NCBI GenBank assembly: GCA_946800325.1 | Contig: OX326957.1 | Span: forward strand, 63,369,570-63,433,569 | Source: Luzula sylvatica | Taxonomy: Eukaryota; Streptophyta; Magnoliopsida; Poales; Juncaceae | DNA length: 64,000 nt | Reading direction: 5' to 3' | In this document: positions 24,534 to 36,479 of the stretch, one piece after another | How the letters are laid out: each line of letters starts with the position of its first letter | How positions within the stretch are numbered: the stretch's first letter is position 1 | Notes under the pieces: model-generated | Seen by the model: the letters and a program-made list of their open reading frames with translations, nothing else | What the model was told of the DNA's origin: nothing | The model's database searches: none | Position numbers and translations under genes: made by a program

Positions 24534-26890
24534 ATGATGATATGGAATATATTACTATGGTGTGCAAGTGTGACCATGATTTGGTTTTTTTATTTCGTCT
24601 ATAAATGGAGAAATCCGAAATGCAATGGAAAACTTCCTCCAGGCTCAATGGGACTTCCAATTATCGGCGAGAGTATCGAGTTCTTCGCACCCAACCCTAC
24701 TTGTGACGTATCTCCATTTATCAAGAAGAGAGTGAAGAGGTATTTATTAATTACTTCATAATTATTATAAGATCATTTTGTACCAATATTATTAATTCAC
24801 ATTTTAATTGTTTTATTTTAGATACGGGAAAATATTTAAGACGAGTTTGGTTGGGCGGCCAGTGGTGGTTTCCACCGACGCGGAACTAAACTACTACGTG
24901 TTTATGCAAGAAGGGCGGCTATTCGAAAGTTGGTATCCCGACACATTTACCGAGATATTTGGCCGTGACAATGTCGGCTCTCTCCACGGATTCATGTACA
25001 AGTATCTCAAAAGCGTGATTCATAGGCTCTACGGCCCCGAGAACCTTAGGAAAGTTTTTCTTCCCGACACGCAGAAGTCTTGCCATTCTACTCTCGAATC
25101 TTGGTCCAACCAGCCATGCATTGAGTTCAAAGAATCCATCTCTATTGTAAGCTCTTATTAATGTATATTTTAAAACTGTAAAAGTTTCTTTACACGTGAC
25201 GTACTTAATGCGAGCCGATTTGGATTGTTTGTGCTTAGATGCTGTTTGAATTAACTGCTAAGAGGCTGATTAGTTATCATCCCGATTCTTCAACGGGCAA
25301 CTTCAGAAATAACTTTGTTGCGTTCATACGCGGATTGATCTCATTCCCCGTTGACTTACCCGGAACGGCCTATCACGAATGTCTAAAGGTCTATATTATA
25401 TTAATAGATAATTTATGTTAAAATTAAGAAATTTGAATTTTGAAGTTTGAAATGTTAATATATTAGGGGAGGAAGAATGTTATGAAGGTGCTAAAGAAGA
25501 TGCTGAGGGAGAGAATGAGCTCACCAGACAGGCAATGTGAAGATTTCTTCGATCATGTGATAGGAGAACTTAAAAAGGAGAAAACCCTCATGACCGAGCC
25601 AATTGCACTTGATTTGGTGTTTGTGTTGCTCTTTGCAAGTTTTGAAACGACAGCCTTGACCCTCACTCTCGCCATGAAATTCCTTTCTGAAAACCCTAGA
25701 GCCGTTGAAGAGTTGACTGTATGTAAACTGAACAAAATATTTTAATGTGAAAAGTATGTATTAAGTATCATATTTAGCTCAGAATGATAATGATAATCTT
25801 AATTATTTAGGAGGAACATGAAGCAGTTCTGAGAACAAGGAAGGACCCAGATTCGGGTATCACATGGGAGGAGTACAAAGCAATGACCTTTACATCACAG
25901 GTTAGTTTATTGTGGCGTTAATATATACTTGTTATTGATTATTATGTCCTTAAGTGTTGGTTTTTCCGTTACAAGTAGGTTGTAAAGAAAGATTATTTTG
26001 TACTTGAAATATTCAGAAAAGTTGGATTAATTATTAATAGAGAAAAAATTAGGCCAAGTAGTAAAAAATTATGATCTTTTTGGTCAAGTTGAGTGCACAC
26101 TTGCACATAGTTTTTGAACTCTTTGGTACAAATTAATTAATTTTCTTTGTTTCAATATGATTTGAAGGTGATTTATGAGTCAGTGAGATTGGCAAATATT
26201 GTCCCGGTAATATTCAGAAAGGCTTTACAAGACATTGAGATTAAGGGTAATATACAAAATCAACAAAAAAAGATTACATACATTATAAGAACAAAAAATT
26301 GATGGTAGAAAAATTGTCATGAAAAAACAAAATGTAAAATCGTTAATTTAATTGTGTTGATAGGTCACACAATTCCAGCTGGATGGGCAGTTATGGTTTG
26401 TCCACCGGCGGTCCACGTCGACCCCGAAATCTACGAGGATCCATTAACTTTCAATCCATGGAGATGGACGGTAATTTGCATCATTTTTTTTACTTGAAAA
26501 TGTAATTTCCATTGCATAAAATTATCAAATTATATATGTTTATTAACAAATTAATCTGGATATTGTTGGATTCAGGGTAAAACAAACCTGACTGGAGGGA
26601 CGAAAGAATTCATGGCATTTGGAGGAGGATTGAGGTTTTGCGTAGGCGCGGAATTTAGCCGTATTTTCATGGCCACTTTCTTCCATTCCTTGGTGACCAA
26701 GTACAGGTATTAATTGCTTCATTTTTACACAAAGATCATCCATGTTAAATATTTCTTAAGAAATAAGCATTTGCTCATTTTTAAAATTCTGTTACCTGCC
26801 AGATTCAAAGGTCTGAGAGGTGGAAACATAGTTCGAACTCCAGGCCTCTCTTTCCCAGATGGATTTCATGTTCAAATCGAACCCAAATAA
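24534..26890 (+). CDS. Cytochrome P450, CYP87A-like, nine exons
   Basis: Exons 24534-24739, 24822-25146, 25239-25388, 25467-25718, 25811-25900, 26168-26246, 26364-26470, 26576-26706 and 26803-26890 join in frame at GT-AG sites to give 475 residues. An N-terminal membrane anchor (about residues 2-22) is followed by the proline hinge PPGSMGLPIIGES. The I-helix oxygen-binding motif is FASFETT, the K-helix motif is ESVR, the PERF-type region is FNPWRW, and the heme-binding loop is FGGGLRFCVG with its cysteine ligand. Length, exon layout and phrases such as SWYPDTF and VGSLHGFMYKYLK match the CYP87A subfamily of the CYP85 clan, which oxidises sterols or triterpenoids at the ER. In some cardenolide-producing plants CYP87A enzymes cleave the sterol side chain, but the substrate here cannot be told. 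The gene looks intact. Confidence 0.93.
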
Positions 26891-28050
26891 TGATGAATTC
26901 GTTAATTAGGGTTCCGCTTAGACACTTAGTATTGTTTTGTAGTTGTATTTTTGTTGGCATGAAGCATAAAAGCTTGTTTTGGTTCTGTTGAACCAGACTG
27001 TAACCTTATTTGCAAGCAAGCTCCTAGTTCATGGCCTTATATTTCGGCCCTTTGTAAATAAAATAAATAGCCCAGTACAATTAACGAACAGGCATTTGAA
27101 CCTGGTGGTCCATGATTAGAGTGTAATGGGCCGTACCATGAGTCTAATTTACATGATTACGAGCCTATTAAACAAATTTAGCCACCCCTTATTTTAGATT
27201 AGTATTTCAACCATTGCATTATGACACATGCCAAAATAAAAATCATTGATTAACCATTAAATTTTTATGACTATATTTTATTTGTAGATATTTATATGTT
27301 CATTATTTTACACTTATGTTTGATCAATTTTAGAAGGTGGCATCACCTTAGTTATGATGACGTGTCATAATATTATTTGTTAGGTTCATGTTGGACCGAT
27401 TATATTTAATTTTGTATCATTTCACAATATATTACATGATCAAATGTGAATACAAATGGAATGTGAAAACTTTGAATATCGAACACCAATATATTAGTAA
27501 ATAACATTATGATCAAATATCATTAGTCTTTTTTAAAATATAATTTTTAAAAGGCCTGAAATGTATTCACTTGAATTTTATTTTTATTTTGAATTTCATA
27601 TTATCATATTTTCAGCATTTTTTCTCAACTTTAAGTTATGAAACAATTATGTAAAAAAATACCATACAGAAGTAAGTATAATTACATTATTCACTTTTTA
27701 AGTCTAACTAGGAGAATACTCGCGCTATGTGATGAACATGTTAATTATGTTTTTCATTGTAATACAAAGTACACATTTGTATGATAATATCATCTCAAAA
27801 TAAAATTATTTGAACTCATTTATCTATGATTATGTATATGATTTATCATTATTTTACATTGTGATTGCAAAAAAACTCATTTTTTATCAAATAATAATAC
27901 ATACATTAGTGTCACTTTATAATAATATATGAGCTATAACATAATTTTAGAAAAAAATAACAACAAATATTATATCATTGTTTCTCATAATTTTTTCATA
28001 CAATATCAAATATAAAAATAGAGAATCCTAGATATGTACATCTCATTAAT
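26891..28050. other. P450 3' UTR and AT-rich intergenic DNA
   Basis: No further gene. A phrase ACTAGGAGAATACTCGCGC at 27708-27726 resembles ACTAGGAAAATAGCCCGCGC at 38899-38918, so both may be ends of one small dispersed repeat. The rest is AT-rich. Confidence 0.5.
27056..27067 (+). terminator. Polyadenylation signal of the P450 gene
   Basis: AATAAAATAAA about 170 bases after the stop codon, the only clear near-upstream element there. Confidence 0.5.
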
Positions 28051-28059
28051 GACATAGTT

Positions 28060-28360
28060 CGAACGAACTGTAATACAAACTAGCCGTTATGTTTAAATTG
28101 TTCAAAAACGTGATGGTTCGTTCGAACGAATAAAAGGTTCGTTCCAACGAACTGTGAGGATTCGTTCGAACGAACACTCTCCTGTGACAAAGTTAAGTTG
28201 GCATTCACAGTTCGTTCGAACGTTTAGTAGGTTCGTTCCAACGAAATGTGAAGGTTCGTTCCAACGAATGGGTTTCGTTCGTTCGGACGAACTGCTTGTT
28301 TATTTTGAGTAATAAATCAAGTCTTTGTCACAGAGCCAGTTCGTTCGAACGAACCACCGA
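28060..28360. repeat. Palindrome array (GTTCGTTCGAACGAAC type)
   Basis: About nine copies of a core TTCGTTCGAACGAA or TTCGTTCCAACGAA, spaced 25-60 bases. It belongs to the same class of arrays as 7785, 17340, 59755 and 62190 but uses CGAACGAAC instead of AACGG. It lies just outside the left LTR-like end of the next element; whether it is part of that element's LTR, a leader from another copy, or flank is unclear. Confidence 0.85.
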
Positions 28361-28420
28361 ACTGGCTTCTGATTCCATATTTTGTCAATATTCCTTTTTC
28401 GATGTTTTGAACAATTTATT

Positions 28421-28661
28421 TGATCTTGATTATTCTAAGATAAGTCTAGGGATACCTATGGGTTATGTTTGGTGTTTGTGTGGGATCCCATTAACTTGCG
28501 GAATCTTCGATATCTTGATTCCTTGATTCTTTGACGTCTTCTTGATTCTTCGACGTCTTGAGTCTTTTTGAGTGATCTTGATATTCCTTGGCTCTTGTTA
28601 TCTTGCTCGCGTATGTGTGATTGATTGTTTCTTCTTTTGATCCTTTTGCGGGTCATACCTA
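28421..28661 (-). mobile_element. Left LTR, distal part (interrupted by a solo LTR)
   Basis: Matches 32365-32625 with small indels (TGATCTTGATTATTCTAAGA, GGGATACCTATGGGTTATG, CTCGCGTATGTGTGATTG). It stops at ATACCTA where the solo LTR is inserted and resumes at 29824. Confidence 0.8.
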
Positions 28662-29818
28662 TGAAGGAAATACAGTTTCGGATCAACCGTAAAAGTGTAC
28701 ACAAGGATATTATGGTTAAATTGGATGCATAAATAATGTGTATATTAGATGCACATATGTATATTCAATATACATGGTTAAATTGATAAGAAACGGTTTT
28801 TATTAAGAAAACCAGAAAATTAAGTTTAATCCATTTTAGTAAAACTGGCATAACTTTCAGTATGAAACTCCGATTTGAATGGTTCAAATTGGGTTACATA
28901 GATAATGATATTATCTAGAACTTTAATGTAGAAATATGTTTCATTTGAACGACGTATCAGTGTCATTTTAATGGAATACCGAAAGGGTGCGACTGTTTGA
29001 CATACAGTTAGTAAAACGTCCGTAACTTTCGCGTCCGAACTCCAATTGGGCCAGATCCAATTGGGTTGGAAATATAATAAGATTATATAGAACTTTCGTG
29101 AATATTCAAAGTCGGTTGAAACGATTTAATATTTTCGTTTCAACAGAATACTGAAAGGGTGTCTCCAGTTTTCTGTCTGAAAATGTGTATATGAGATATA
29201 CATACATTTTGGCCCATCCTTATCCTATGTGATATAAATAGGATGTTTCTCTCTCTCTCTCTCTAACCAATTTTCAGTTCAACCCCTGTGGAATTAATAA
29301 GATTAATCCAGAAATTAGAGAGAATCTTTCTCAAGAGTGAAAGAGTGCGAAGAGAGAAAAACCGAGAAAAACAGTTTTTCCGGAGAAGAGAATCAATCGA
29401 TCAAGCAAGTTCGCCGGTGCATCGTCTAGGCAGGTGCATCCGCGACCGACGAACTCCGACTCACGGCGGATTCAAGTAGAGGAGCGACACTTGTGGCTCT
29501 TCGATTGTGATCAACTCGAGGGAGAGAAAGAACGGTCAAAGACGGTGGAAGCGCTTGGACGTGGGACGCACGAAGACAACCGGAGGCGCGTCAAGACGGT
29601 GGGAGACGTGTGGTATGGGACGCACGTGCTAGTCACCAACGTGACCGGAGAAAGAAGGAAGAACGATCAACCCATCGTGCGTGATCAATTTCACGCTGGT
29701 AATCGTGTATCCTACTTTGCATCGTACCCTCGAAGTCATGGCGTGATCTTGGATTTTGGGAACCGGACCGAGCCTTCATATCCGCTGCGCGGGCCCGGGG
29801 ACGGGTGAATTCCCAACA
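28662..29818 (+). mobile_element. Solo LTR with intact target duplication ACCTA
   Basis: 1157 bases from TGAAGGAAATACAG to GAATTCCCAACA, flanked by ACCTA at 28657-28661 and 29819-29823. It is the same family as the LTRs at 7673, 12008 and 18167. It has a TATA box GATATAAATAGG near 29231, a CT-rich start, and GC-richer U5. Its U3 has no palindrome array. The uninterrupted counterpart of the insertion site is seen in the right LTR at about 32620-32640, so the insertion is directly demonstrated. Confidence 0.95.
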
Positions 29819-30047
29819 ACCTATATCTCCTACAATTGATACTTACACAAATTCGTTAGTAGTGTCGACATTGTTTTGAGATAATCAAACAACCGGAAAT
29901 TTGAACCAATAAACTCTCCCTTTTGATTCATTTCAAAACAATGTCGATTTGGAGAGATACATCGATTTTCGAGTAGCTTTCCAAATAGTTTTCTCTTCTC
30001 TCCCTTTTTGAAAGAATCAAAAGGGAATAGAGCGTAACCATAAGGAA

Positions 30048-30077
30048 AGCTCCCCCTACACACAAGCTCCCCCTAAA
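30048..30077 (-). promoter_or_regulatory. Tandem polypurine-tract-like boxes
   Basis: On the minus strand TAGGGGGAGCTT occurs twice, 15 bases apart. G-rich tracts of this type mark the plus-strand primer region near the 3' end of SIRE-type copia elements. The one nearest the LTR is a separate AAAAGGGAGAG at about 29913-29925. Confidence 0.5.
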
Positions 30078-30257
30078 TCCTTGCATATTGCAATTTTAGG
30101 CTTGTATGTATATGAATTTCGCAAGTTGTTGGCTTATGGGTAATAAATATACGAAACGTTCATTTTAGCCAAATTAGGCTATTATAATGTTTGTATTAGC
30201 ACTCCCTATCAATAGTGGGCATATGGGTAATACATGAGGGAGTGCATTGTCCATGAC

Positions 30258-32364
30258 TTAAGTCATTTTCGGACACACCCCATTTGAGGTAGAAGTGCTA
30301 GCCATGTTTTGATCTTTTCGAAGCCACAACCAATTTGAATTTGGTTGCGGTTTTCGAATGGGGCAACCCGTCGAGATGTGTCCCATATTGCAACAACAGT
30401 TGCAAAATGCTCGAGTCGGTTTGTTTGTGTTTTCCGAGCTATTGACAAAGTGAGATTGGAAATGGTTTGAGTATTTTTCTTTTTGAGTCATCGGATTTGT
30501 CGACTTAACACAAATATTATTAGAGTTGTTAAATCGTTGTGTGTTTGTGAAATGTTTGGGAGTACGTTTTTGGTTATTAGCGACATATGGTGAACTCACC
30601 TTATAGAAGTAACCATTTGATCTCCGTTTGTATAAACATTCGGTTCGTCTCGTATGGTTATCTCTATACGATGAGTGAGGTGCGTATTGATCAATCCTAT
30701 CATAATTTCTAACATTTTTAGATTGATTAATTTTAGCACTTTTATCCTTATTCGAGTCACGGTACATGAAAGCATTTCCACGACTCGTGTTGGTATTGTA
30801 CTCCCGTTTACCTTTTTGACCTTGAGATTTTGAAGACACGGGTTTATTACCGTTAGTCTTCTTAAATCCTAGACCCGTCTTGTCGTTGGGATTTTGTCCC
30901 ATCTCCAAGACTTTGTCCAATGAAGGAGTGCATGGTGTAAGAGATACACATGTACTTTTCAAGGACTCATTCACAAATTTCAAATTTTGGATTTCGATTT
31001 TTAGAGAGGAAGTCTCGCTTTTTAAGGCTTGACATTCGCATTTTGAAAATCCGTTAAATTCGGTTAATTGTGCTTTGTGCGACTTTACCGACAATTCAAG
31101 AGAAGATACCTTAGCCATGAGATTTAGAATCATGCTCTCTTTTTCGATTTCACTTTGTCGAAGTCGATTGACTTCTCGCATTAGACTCTTGTGAGAGTCA
31201 AATTCTAACTCAATTTCCGATTCATCGGATGAGCTAGAATCTTCCTCTATCGAAATTGATTTAAGTTGAGAGTTTAGGGTTACCTCATGACCGGGGTCAT
31301 GCGAAACGTCGATGTCGGAAGTATGTGGAATGACTTGAGGAGCAACATAGGCACTTGGTTCCGGAAGAGGAATTTTTCGCATGAGCATTTCTTAAATGGC
31401 TCGCTCGACCACGTCATTCACGATTGGTGGTGTATTCGCCATTAGCCCCACATCCATACCTTCATTGTCGTATAGGTATTCCGAGTCGGTGGATGTGCTA
31501 GAGCAATCCGAATCTCCCCATGGATCCGAATCGACGATGAAATCATTCGTCTTTCCGGATTTCTTCACCTTTTTTTGCCTTTGTCGGTTTGGTCTTTATG
31601 CTCGTGTTTTCGTTCGCACCTCCAATCCTTTCTATCCTTACCTCTTGGATTTTCTTCGCGTTTGTTTCATGGTGCGTGTTCGGGATGTATGGTCCAACAC
31701 GTGTCGGTTGTGTGACCCATTTTCTTGCACTCGAAACACACCGGTTTCAAGCGTTTGCACTTTCGTTCATCGTTGAATTTGCGCTCTTGGTCCTTTAAAT
31801 CCTCGTGTCTCCTTACCAACAAAGACATCTCGTTTTCATTTTCGTTTTCGTTCGTGTCGATAACGAAGTTGGTTTGATGTTCGGAATATGAGGTGCTAGC
31901 CGTGTTGTTGCTTCGTTGGTTCATGCGAGCCTCGAAATTCCGGAGATAACTTACGAGAATTTTCGGAGTGATGTCTTGGGTGGCCATCATGGTTTCCAAG
32001 GCGACAAGGAGAGTTTCCCAACTTGACGGCATGGCTCGAATAAGCTTACCTACAACTCGAGAATTCGTTAGTGTCTCTCCTAGAGCAATGAATCCGTTTT
32101 TTATATGCGTCATTCGTGAGTACATATCATCTACGGATTCATTCTCGATCATTTGAAAACGATCAAATGATTGTTCGAGTCCCATTAATTTGGTTCTCTT
32201 CATTCTATCGTTTTCTTCGAATCGATCTAGGAGAGATCGCCACATTGAATAAGATGTGGTACATCCATCCACAATTATGGACAGTGATCCGACAATATTC
32301 GTGAGAATAAGATTTTGAGCATATGTGTCGGCGGTCACATCGAGATCGGTGCCGTGGCATATTT
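30258..32364 (-). pseudogene. Degenerate gag with two zinc knuckles
   Basis: The 5' part (32364 to 31667) has a UBN2-type gag domain (MKRTKLMGLEQSFDRFQM, VVGKLIRAMPSSWETLL) ending in a zinc knuckle CFECKKMGHTTDTC. After a broken stretch (31390-31660) the 3' part (31388 to 30258, 376 residues) has an acidic region, a probable coiled coil (residues ~70-150), a basic Asn-rich stretch and a second knuckle CNCCCNMGHISTGC. This order fits the long gag of SIRE/Maximus copia elements. Pol is absent. The GTG used as a start near 32338 is not a true start, because the frame is cut by the LTR junction. Confidence 0.82.
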
Positions 32365-32703
32365 TGATCTTGATTATTCTAAGATTAGTCTAGGGATACC
32401 TATGGGTTATGTTTGGTGTTTGTGTGGTATCCCAACTTGCGGAATCTTCGATGTCTTGATTCCTTGATTCTTCGACATCTTTATTCTTTGACGTCTTCTT
32501 GATTCTTCGACGTCTTGAGTCTTTTTGAGTGATCTTGATATTCCTTGGCTCTTGTTATCTTGCTCGCGTATGTGTGATTGATTGTTTCTTCTTTTGATCC
32601 TTTTGCGGGCTATACCTATATCTCCTACAATTGATACTTACACAAATTCGTTAGTAGTATCGACATTGTTTTGAGATAATAAAACAACCGGAAATTTGAA
32701 CCA
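32365..32703 (-). mobile_element. Right LTR of the gag-only element (uninterrupted)
   Basis: 339 bases that keep the continuous sequence across the site where the left copy holds a solo LTR (GGGCTATACCTATATCTCC at about 32607-32625). The minus-strand start is TGGTTCAAATTTCCGG at 32703. Confidence 0.8.
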
Positions 32704-35700
32704 ACAATAGTACTAACAATCTTTTAATGATTCAAAATGCAATGAAAATTATAAGTAATATCAAACTTAATAGCGAAAGTAATTTAATAAATAATATCAA
32801 AATTTAATTTAGCATAAATATAAATATAAATTATCTAATATCATATGATTTTTTTTAATTTAATATTTTCAAAATAACAATACTTTTTGATAGGGATTTA
32901 TAAGTTTATAAAGTCGTTTAGATAGATAAACTGTTTTTTTTTATTTCTCTTAGTTTTTTAAAAATTGAATACTAAAATTGTTTGAACAAAAACACAAATA
33001 TAATCTAAGTACTTTATGGGATTCTTATAGTTATAATTTTTAAAAAATAAATAATAGTACTTAAAATTTTATTATGTAAATATGCAATTTTTTGCATTTT
33101 ATTTTTTTACATAATATTTTTACAAATTCAAATTATGAAAACCGGTATGTACTAAATATACTAATATGATATCAAAATAAAGAGAAAATTGAAACAGATA
33201 TATTTGATAGGTTTTTTAAATTGAAGTTCAAAAAATAATATTAATATATATTACACGTCTTATTATATTATATATTAATTTATTAGTATTTCATATATAA
33301 ACTTTTGATCATTCATTGCATTCACATTCGATGATATAATGTTATGTCAAATGACAAACAAATCAATAAACTTAGTCTAATATGAACCTGATCAATAGTA
33401 ATAGTCCACATCATTAACATCGGATGATGTGACATTTTAATAATGCAAACCGGACCGGACATCGACCCGGATACCCTTCGGGTCACTGGTTCACCGGTCG
33501 GACCAATGGGTCCTCCGGTTCAGTCGTATATTTTCTGACAAATAATAATTAATTAAATATGAAGTTAAATTACATGCTTTCTTTTTACAAAGCAAACAAA
33601 TATTCTTCCTTCATTCACATGAATAGAATGTATTTTTGTTACACAATGTCCTCAGTCTATCCTTGTTCAAATAGAAATTACATAATGTCCTTGGCCTATC
33701 CTTATTGAAGTTGCAGGACCTTGATACAGGACCTTCATGCAGGCAATACTAAAAGTACAAACAAAAAATTTCTAGGGCTAATTATGCTTTCAAGTTCAAT
33801 TTTTATGAATCTAAAACAAGAAAATTACCATCCTATGACCAATCAAAGAATCTCCAACTAAATTTAAAATATTCCAAATTTGAAGTACCGGAATCTTTTA
33901 ATTTAAATCATTATAATTCACAAAAATATTTGGTTAGAATATAAACTAGACGGTAATTACCTTTCAAATATCAAATGAAACCACAATTGATCCTCAATTT
34001 ACTCCAATTAGGCATTAAAATCATGGAAAGGAAAAAGGTCAAGGCTAGCTCCCCTCGTTTCATCAATTGGGTGGGTTTTCGATTTTTGCTAGCATATGTT
34101 TGTATGTTAAACTTGAATAAACAATTAACTTTGGGATTCATTTTGAGTTCCATATCACATAAATAAGGTACTTGTGTATGAAAGTAATTACACCGGCTAT
34201 GGCAGATTGCAAGTGCACGAGGAGAGATGGAGGCAAGGCAATCCAGGTTCGTTTTAAGTTAAAACATGTTGTAGAATAATAAACATATAAATGACAACAA
34301 AGAAAGTATGACTATAAAAAATCAAAGATTAATCAATGATCTAAATTTTATTACATATTATAATGTAATGGTTAAAATGAATGTGATGATATGACACAAT
34401 GAAATTGCACAAAGTTAGGTCCAAAATATGGACGTGTTTAAATTATTAATGTTTATAAAAACTACAATTTCAAAAAAAATGCACATAATACTCAAGTAGG
34501 TGATATTTATATTTTTGCTCGAAAAACTTCCATGTTATTTTTTTCAAAAAAAATAAAAAATGAAACATATTAATTTACCAAACACAAATATCTTCTAAAA
34601 TTTAAAAAACATATATATTTCAATAATAAACATGAAAGATAAAAAATTATCTAAAAAAATAATTTCTTGAACTATTACAGTGTTATTATTCTTATTTTTA
34701 GGTATGTAAAATCTAAAAATATAATATGATACTAAATAATGTTTAATTATTTTGTTTAGTTAAAAAATTTAGTTTTTAATTGTTTTATGCTAAAGTCGTG
34801 CACAATCCCTACAAGACAATCTTGCTGACTTCTCGCCATAATATAAATCGACCCACAATTATACACGAGAAAAAAATCAGGTGAGTGAAAAAGTTGATGG
34901 AAGATCATGAAACAAAAATTGGGATCAAATAGTAGAGGTGAAATATGTCCGAGTCGGCAAGCGAGTTGGCGGGATTCGATCATAATTTCGATGTTGTGTC
35001 TTTATTCGGAGTCTCCTCAAGCGCCACCCCTCTCTCTCTCTTGGGACCTCATCTCTCTTTCCCTCTCCATCTTTCATGGCACCGACGATTGGATATGATA
35101 TTGAGTCTGGACCTAATCTCTCTTCCTCTCGCGAGACAGGTAGCTCTCAAGTCTCAAGTACTAGTGGTACCAACAACAAATGGTGGTACCAACATCAGTT
35201 GATATCTTTAATTTTTGTTTTTAATTACATGAGTTGGGATAAATTGAAAATGAGGCTCAATTGATAAATCGATGATTAATTTAGATAAATCAGATCAAGA
35301 TGAGTTTTTCCTCGCGTGCAGTTATTCGTCGTAATGTGTGCAACTCGTGTGGTGAAATCAGACCAGATAATAATCAGATTGGGCGATGTGGTACGAGTTC
35401 TTGTTGATGGTACCAAAATTTATTATTTTTTTGAGTCTAGTTAATACAATACTTCATTAAATTTGTGCTGGATGGTACTAGAGGTGAATTATTTGTAGTT
35501 TGATTGAGGCCAAAGTGACTATAATGGGTTATTTTTATCTTAATTGAAGCTAATTGTGCCGGTTAGTTGATCAATTTGTCCACAACTAAGAACAATTGCT
35601 CGTAGTAAGTAGAAATTCAGAAGAAATGAGGATTAAATTGCAAATTACAATCGTCTGTTCTCACCGAGCTAACTCCAGATCGTACAAAAAGAGACTTTTT

Positions 35701-36215
35701 GCATAATGATTATTGTTATCCGTTACAATCTATTTATAGTGAGCTAATCCCAAGAGAATTATATTTCATTATATTTGTAATATGCATTCAAACTTTCGAT
35801 AAAGGTCTTTGTCTTAGATATATACCATTTATCATTTATGTTAATTGTTTTCATCTATATTTTTGTTGAAAGGAGCTTTCGAGATAGATGATGTAATGTC
35901 CCAAAAATTAGCACCAATGTAAATAGCACCGCCTAATTGATAAACTGATAATTTGTGATCACTTTTTGTTTTGATAAACAATAATAGACAAGTATTTGGT
36001 TCGAAATTTGTAAATGAACAGTGTTGGAAGTGAAGAAGAAATGTTCAGAAAAGCTCACTACATATGTTCAAAAGAAAATAGAAAACGAGCCACGGAAGAT
36101 CTGAAATAAGTACGGGGGGGATCCCCAGTTTCGTATTCCTCACTAATCCTCCGATTCCTGTCAAATCTTCACTTATTTTTCTCGTTAATATTTATTTAAT
36201 CCATTTGTTTATCTC
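32704..36215. other. AT-rich intergenic region
   Basis: No gene I can support. A CGGACCGG/CCGGTTCAG-rich patch at 33447-33530 looks like transposon-derived low complexity. A CT-rich stretch followed by ATG at 35076 opens a 62-codon frame starting MAPTIGYDIESGPN; it has no recognisable domain, and I leave it unassigned. Confidence 0.5.
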
Positions 36216-36218
36216 CAC

Positions 36219-36230
36219 GTATATATATAG
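36219..36230 (+). promoter_or_regulatory. TATA box of the IQD gene
   Basis: CGTATATATATAG about 255 bases upstream of the ATG, followed by a CT-rich leader (36300-36400) that is common in plant 5' UTRs. Confidence 0.55.
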
Positions 36231-36479
36231 TTGGTAGGATCAACAACGCCCACGCTTCTCACCCCTCCCCTCTCAAGTCTCAACATAGAAAGAAAGGCCT
36301 TCCCTTCTTCCTCTCTGACTCTCCATCTTCCACTTTCCACACCTCTCTCTCTCTCTCTCTTACCCACTCACTCCTTCCTTCCTCTCTTCTTCGTTTTGAT
36401 TTGCTCTCCCGCCATTTTTCCTCGCTCCGTTTCCTATTATGCTTCTCGACGTCTGAACGGAGAGGTGCAGAAGTTGGAA

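Larger units (their letters stand above)
28421..32703 (-). mobile_element. Gag-only SIRE/Maximus-like copia derivative
   Basis: Two direct copies of a ~330-base sequence (28421-28661 plus 29824-29908, and 32365-32703) flank minus-strand gag relics. In minus sense each starts TGGTTCAAATTTCCGG and ends near GATCA. The left copy is preceded (minus sense) by purine-rich AAAAGGGAGAG and, further upstream, two TAGGGGGAGCTT boxes. No integrase or RT is present. On the right the gag frame begins almost at the LTR edge, with no primer site and no N-terminus, so a deletion joined LTR to gag. I do not see a clean target duplication. Confidence 0.75.

Noticed and set aside
35076..35264. 62-codon frame starting MAPTIGYDIESG after a CT-rich stretch
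   Set aside because: Promoter-like setting but no domain, no continuing exon that I can find; too weak to call a gene.
36231..36479. In-frame N-terminal extension of the IQD protein
   Set aside because: Starts at the TATA box; the family begins with [13 protein letters not shown] sequence at 36480.
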